From NCBI GenBank assembly GCA_025357895.1, contig JANYLL010000044.1:1-14350 (forward strand): a stretch of DNA of 14,350 bases. Reading direction: 5' to 3'. Shown here piece by piece: positions 13,727-14,350 of this stretch (the stretch's first letter is position 1; every line of letters starts with the position of its first letter). This DNA comes from Ignavibacteriota bacterium. GTDB lineage: Bacteria; Bacteroidota; Ignavibacteria; Palsa-1295. The notes beneath the pieces are model-generated. The model was not told the DNA's origin and did not search any database. It worked only from the letters and a program-made list of their open reading frames with translations. A program made the position numbers and the translations under genes.

Positions 13727-14350
13727 TTAATGGCAACCTTCGACTACTTTAACAGAGATGCGTCTATTCAAAACACGTGCAGCTTCAAGTTGTGCTGGCG
13801 TTGAATTGGTTGGTTCGATCACAGCGTCATCACTGACACCTAAGCCGACCGTACCGGCGATCTTATCAGGACTTACTCCTTGCGCAATAAGCCAATTTTT
13901 GATCTTTCTTGCACGCATATCAGATAGCTCCTGATTGCGGGCAGCAGGACCTTCATGGCTTGCATGTCCTTGAATTTCAACTCTTAACTCTGGGCATTGG
14001 TTAAGAAGCGTTTTAATGTTATGCAAGTTCTGCAAATTTCCCGGAAATGAAGTATTGAACTCGTCAGTATTTACGATGAAGAGCGTACCAGGGAAATCAT
14101 AGACTGTACCCTTAATAATCTTCGTCTTGTAAACTGTATCTATCTCTTTGACGACGACCGTATCAGCTTTAATAATATTCGTCGTATAGATATTCGTGAT
14201 ATTAGTCGTACGTTCGGAGTGGTCTACATCTTTATCGTGAGCTATTGGCGGTGCAAAAATATAATAACTGAATCCTACTCCGAAGGTAAGGAATGCATCG
14301 TTCTTTGCATCCGGGCTGGTGGAATAATCATCTAAATAATTGGTGTTCGG
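13727..14350 (-). CDS. OmpA-family outer membrane protein, partial (C-terminal 207 residues)
   Basis: The frame is open without a stop from 13727 to the right edge, so the N-terminus lies outside the window. The visible part begins with the last strand of an outer-membrane beta-barrel (AFLTFGVGFSYYIF, 19-32). A linker rich in Thr, Ile and Asp follows (about 33-85, TNITNIYTTNII and TVVVKEIDTVYKTKII). The OmpA C-terminal peptidoglycan-associating domain comes next, with VEIQGHASHEG, RNQELSDMRARKI, VSPDKIAGTVGLG and LNRRISVKV. The Arg of MRA corresponds to E. coli OmpA Arg286. The position of the diaminopimelate-binding Asp271 is Ser in GHASHEG, resembling the GYASPEG-type loop of Bacteroidetes OmpA proteins. 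Its role is anchoring the outer membrane to the cell wall. A TTG at 14033-14035 could mimic a start, but the homology continues upstream of it. A strong terminator follows the gene. Confidence 0.92.
   Translation of the reverse strand, partial: PNTNYLDDYSTSPDAKNDAFLTFGVGFSYYIFAPPIAHDKDVDHSERTTNITNIYTTNIIKADTVVVKEIDTVYKTKIIKGTVYDFPGTLFIVNTDEFNTSFPGNLQNLHNIKTLLNQCPELRVEIQGHASHEGPAARNQELSDMRARKIKNWLIAQGVSPDKIAGTVGLGVSDDAVIEPTNSTPAQLEAARVLNRRISVKVVEGCH

Noticed and set aside
14033..14035. TTG as the start of a separate 102-residue OmpA-domain protein
   Set aside because: The frame is open through the right edge and the upstream translation continues the OmpA domain, the linker and a final barrel strand, so this is an internal Leu codon of a longer partial gene.
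1..14350. CRISPR array, tRNA, rRNA, insertion sequence or prophage
   Set aside because: No regularly spaced direct repeats, no cloverleaf-like or ribosomal RNA sequence, and no transposase, integrase or phage structural gene was recognised on either strand.

Overview
The window looks like a chromosomal segment from the Bacteroidota/Chlorobiota superphylum, most like the Ignavibacteria/Kapabacteria side. Three things point there. Two secreted beta-propeller proteins end in a type IX secretion (T9SS) sorting domain with the NYPNPF signature. TAnnTTTG boxes, the -7 element of Bacteroidetes promoters, lie in front of several genes, and most starts lack a Shine-Dalgarno sequence. Rho is about 427 residues and lacks the long N-terminal insertion of many true Bacteroidetes. 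The lineage is an inference from these traits, not a database match.

Layout, left to right. All genes are on the minus strand except one. 1-444 is the N-terminal third or so of an exopolyphosphatase (Ppx/GppA). 448-2511 is an A+T-rich DUF262 + DUF1524 (GmrSD-like, type IV restriction) protein, the one clear accessory and probably defence gene, placed between ppx and rho. 2661-3944 is rho, preceded by a leader of about 205 nt that can form several stems behind a good promoter box. 4214-5467 is folC and 5454-7181 is recN, overlapping and probably one transcript. 7182-7335 holds an imperfect inverted repeat and a terminator-like hairpin. 7336-7677 is rplS (ribosomal protein L19). 7764-7822 is a perfect 13-bp inverted repeat with a nested hairpin, and a decayed arm of it lies at 9140-9156.

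7829-12440 is an envelope or secretion cluster: two tandem paralogous seven-blade Asp-box propellers with T9SS C-terminal domains, and upstream of them a 640-residue, 13-14-blade Asp-box protein without a sorting domain. The only plus-strand gene (12551-13657) encodes an AI-2E/PerM family permease, divergent from the propeller cluster. A perfect 12-bp-stem terminator separates it from the converging 3' end of an OmpA-family protein (13727 to the window edge), whose frame stays open to the edge.

The housekeeping genes (ppx, rho, folC, recN, rplS) are ordinary. The parts most worth a second look are the DUF262/DUF1524 gene and its unassigned C-terminal domain, the structured rho leader, the palindromic element repeated beside the propeller genes, and the locally diverged blade in the tandem propeller paralogues. 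No CRISPR array, tRNA, rRNA, transposase or phage gene was seen.
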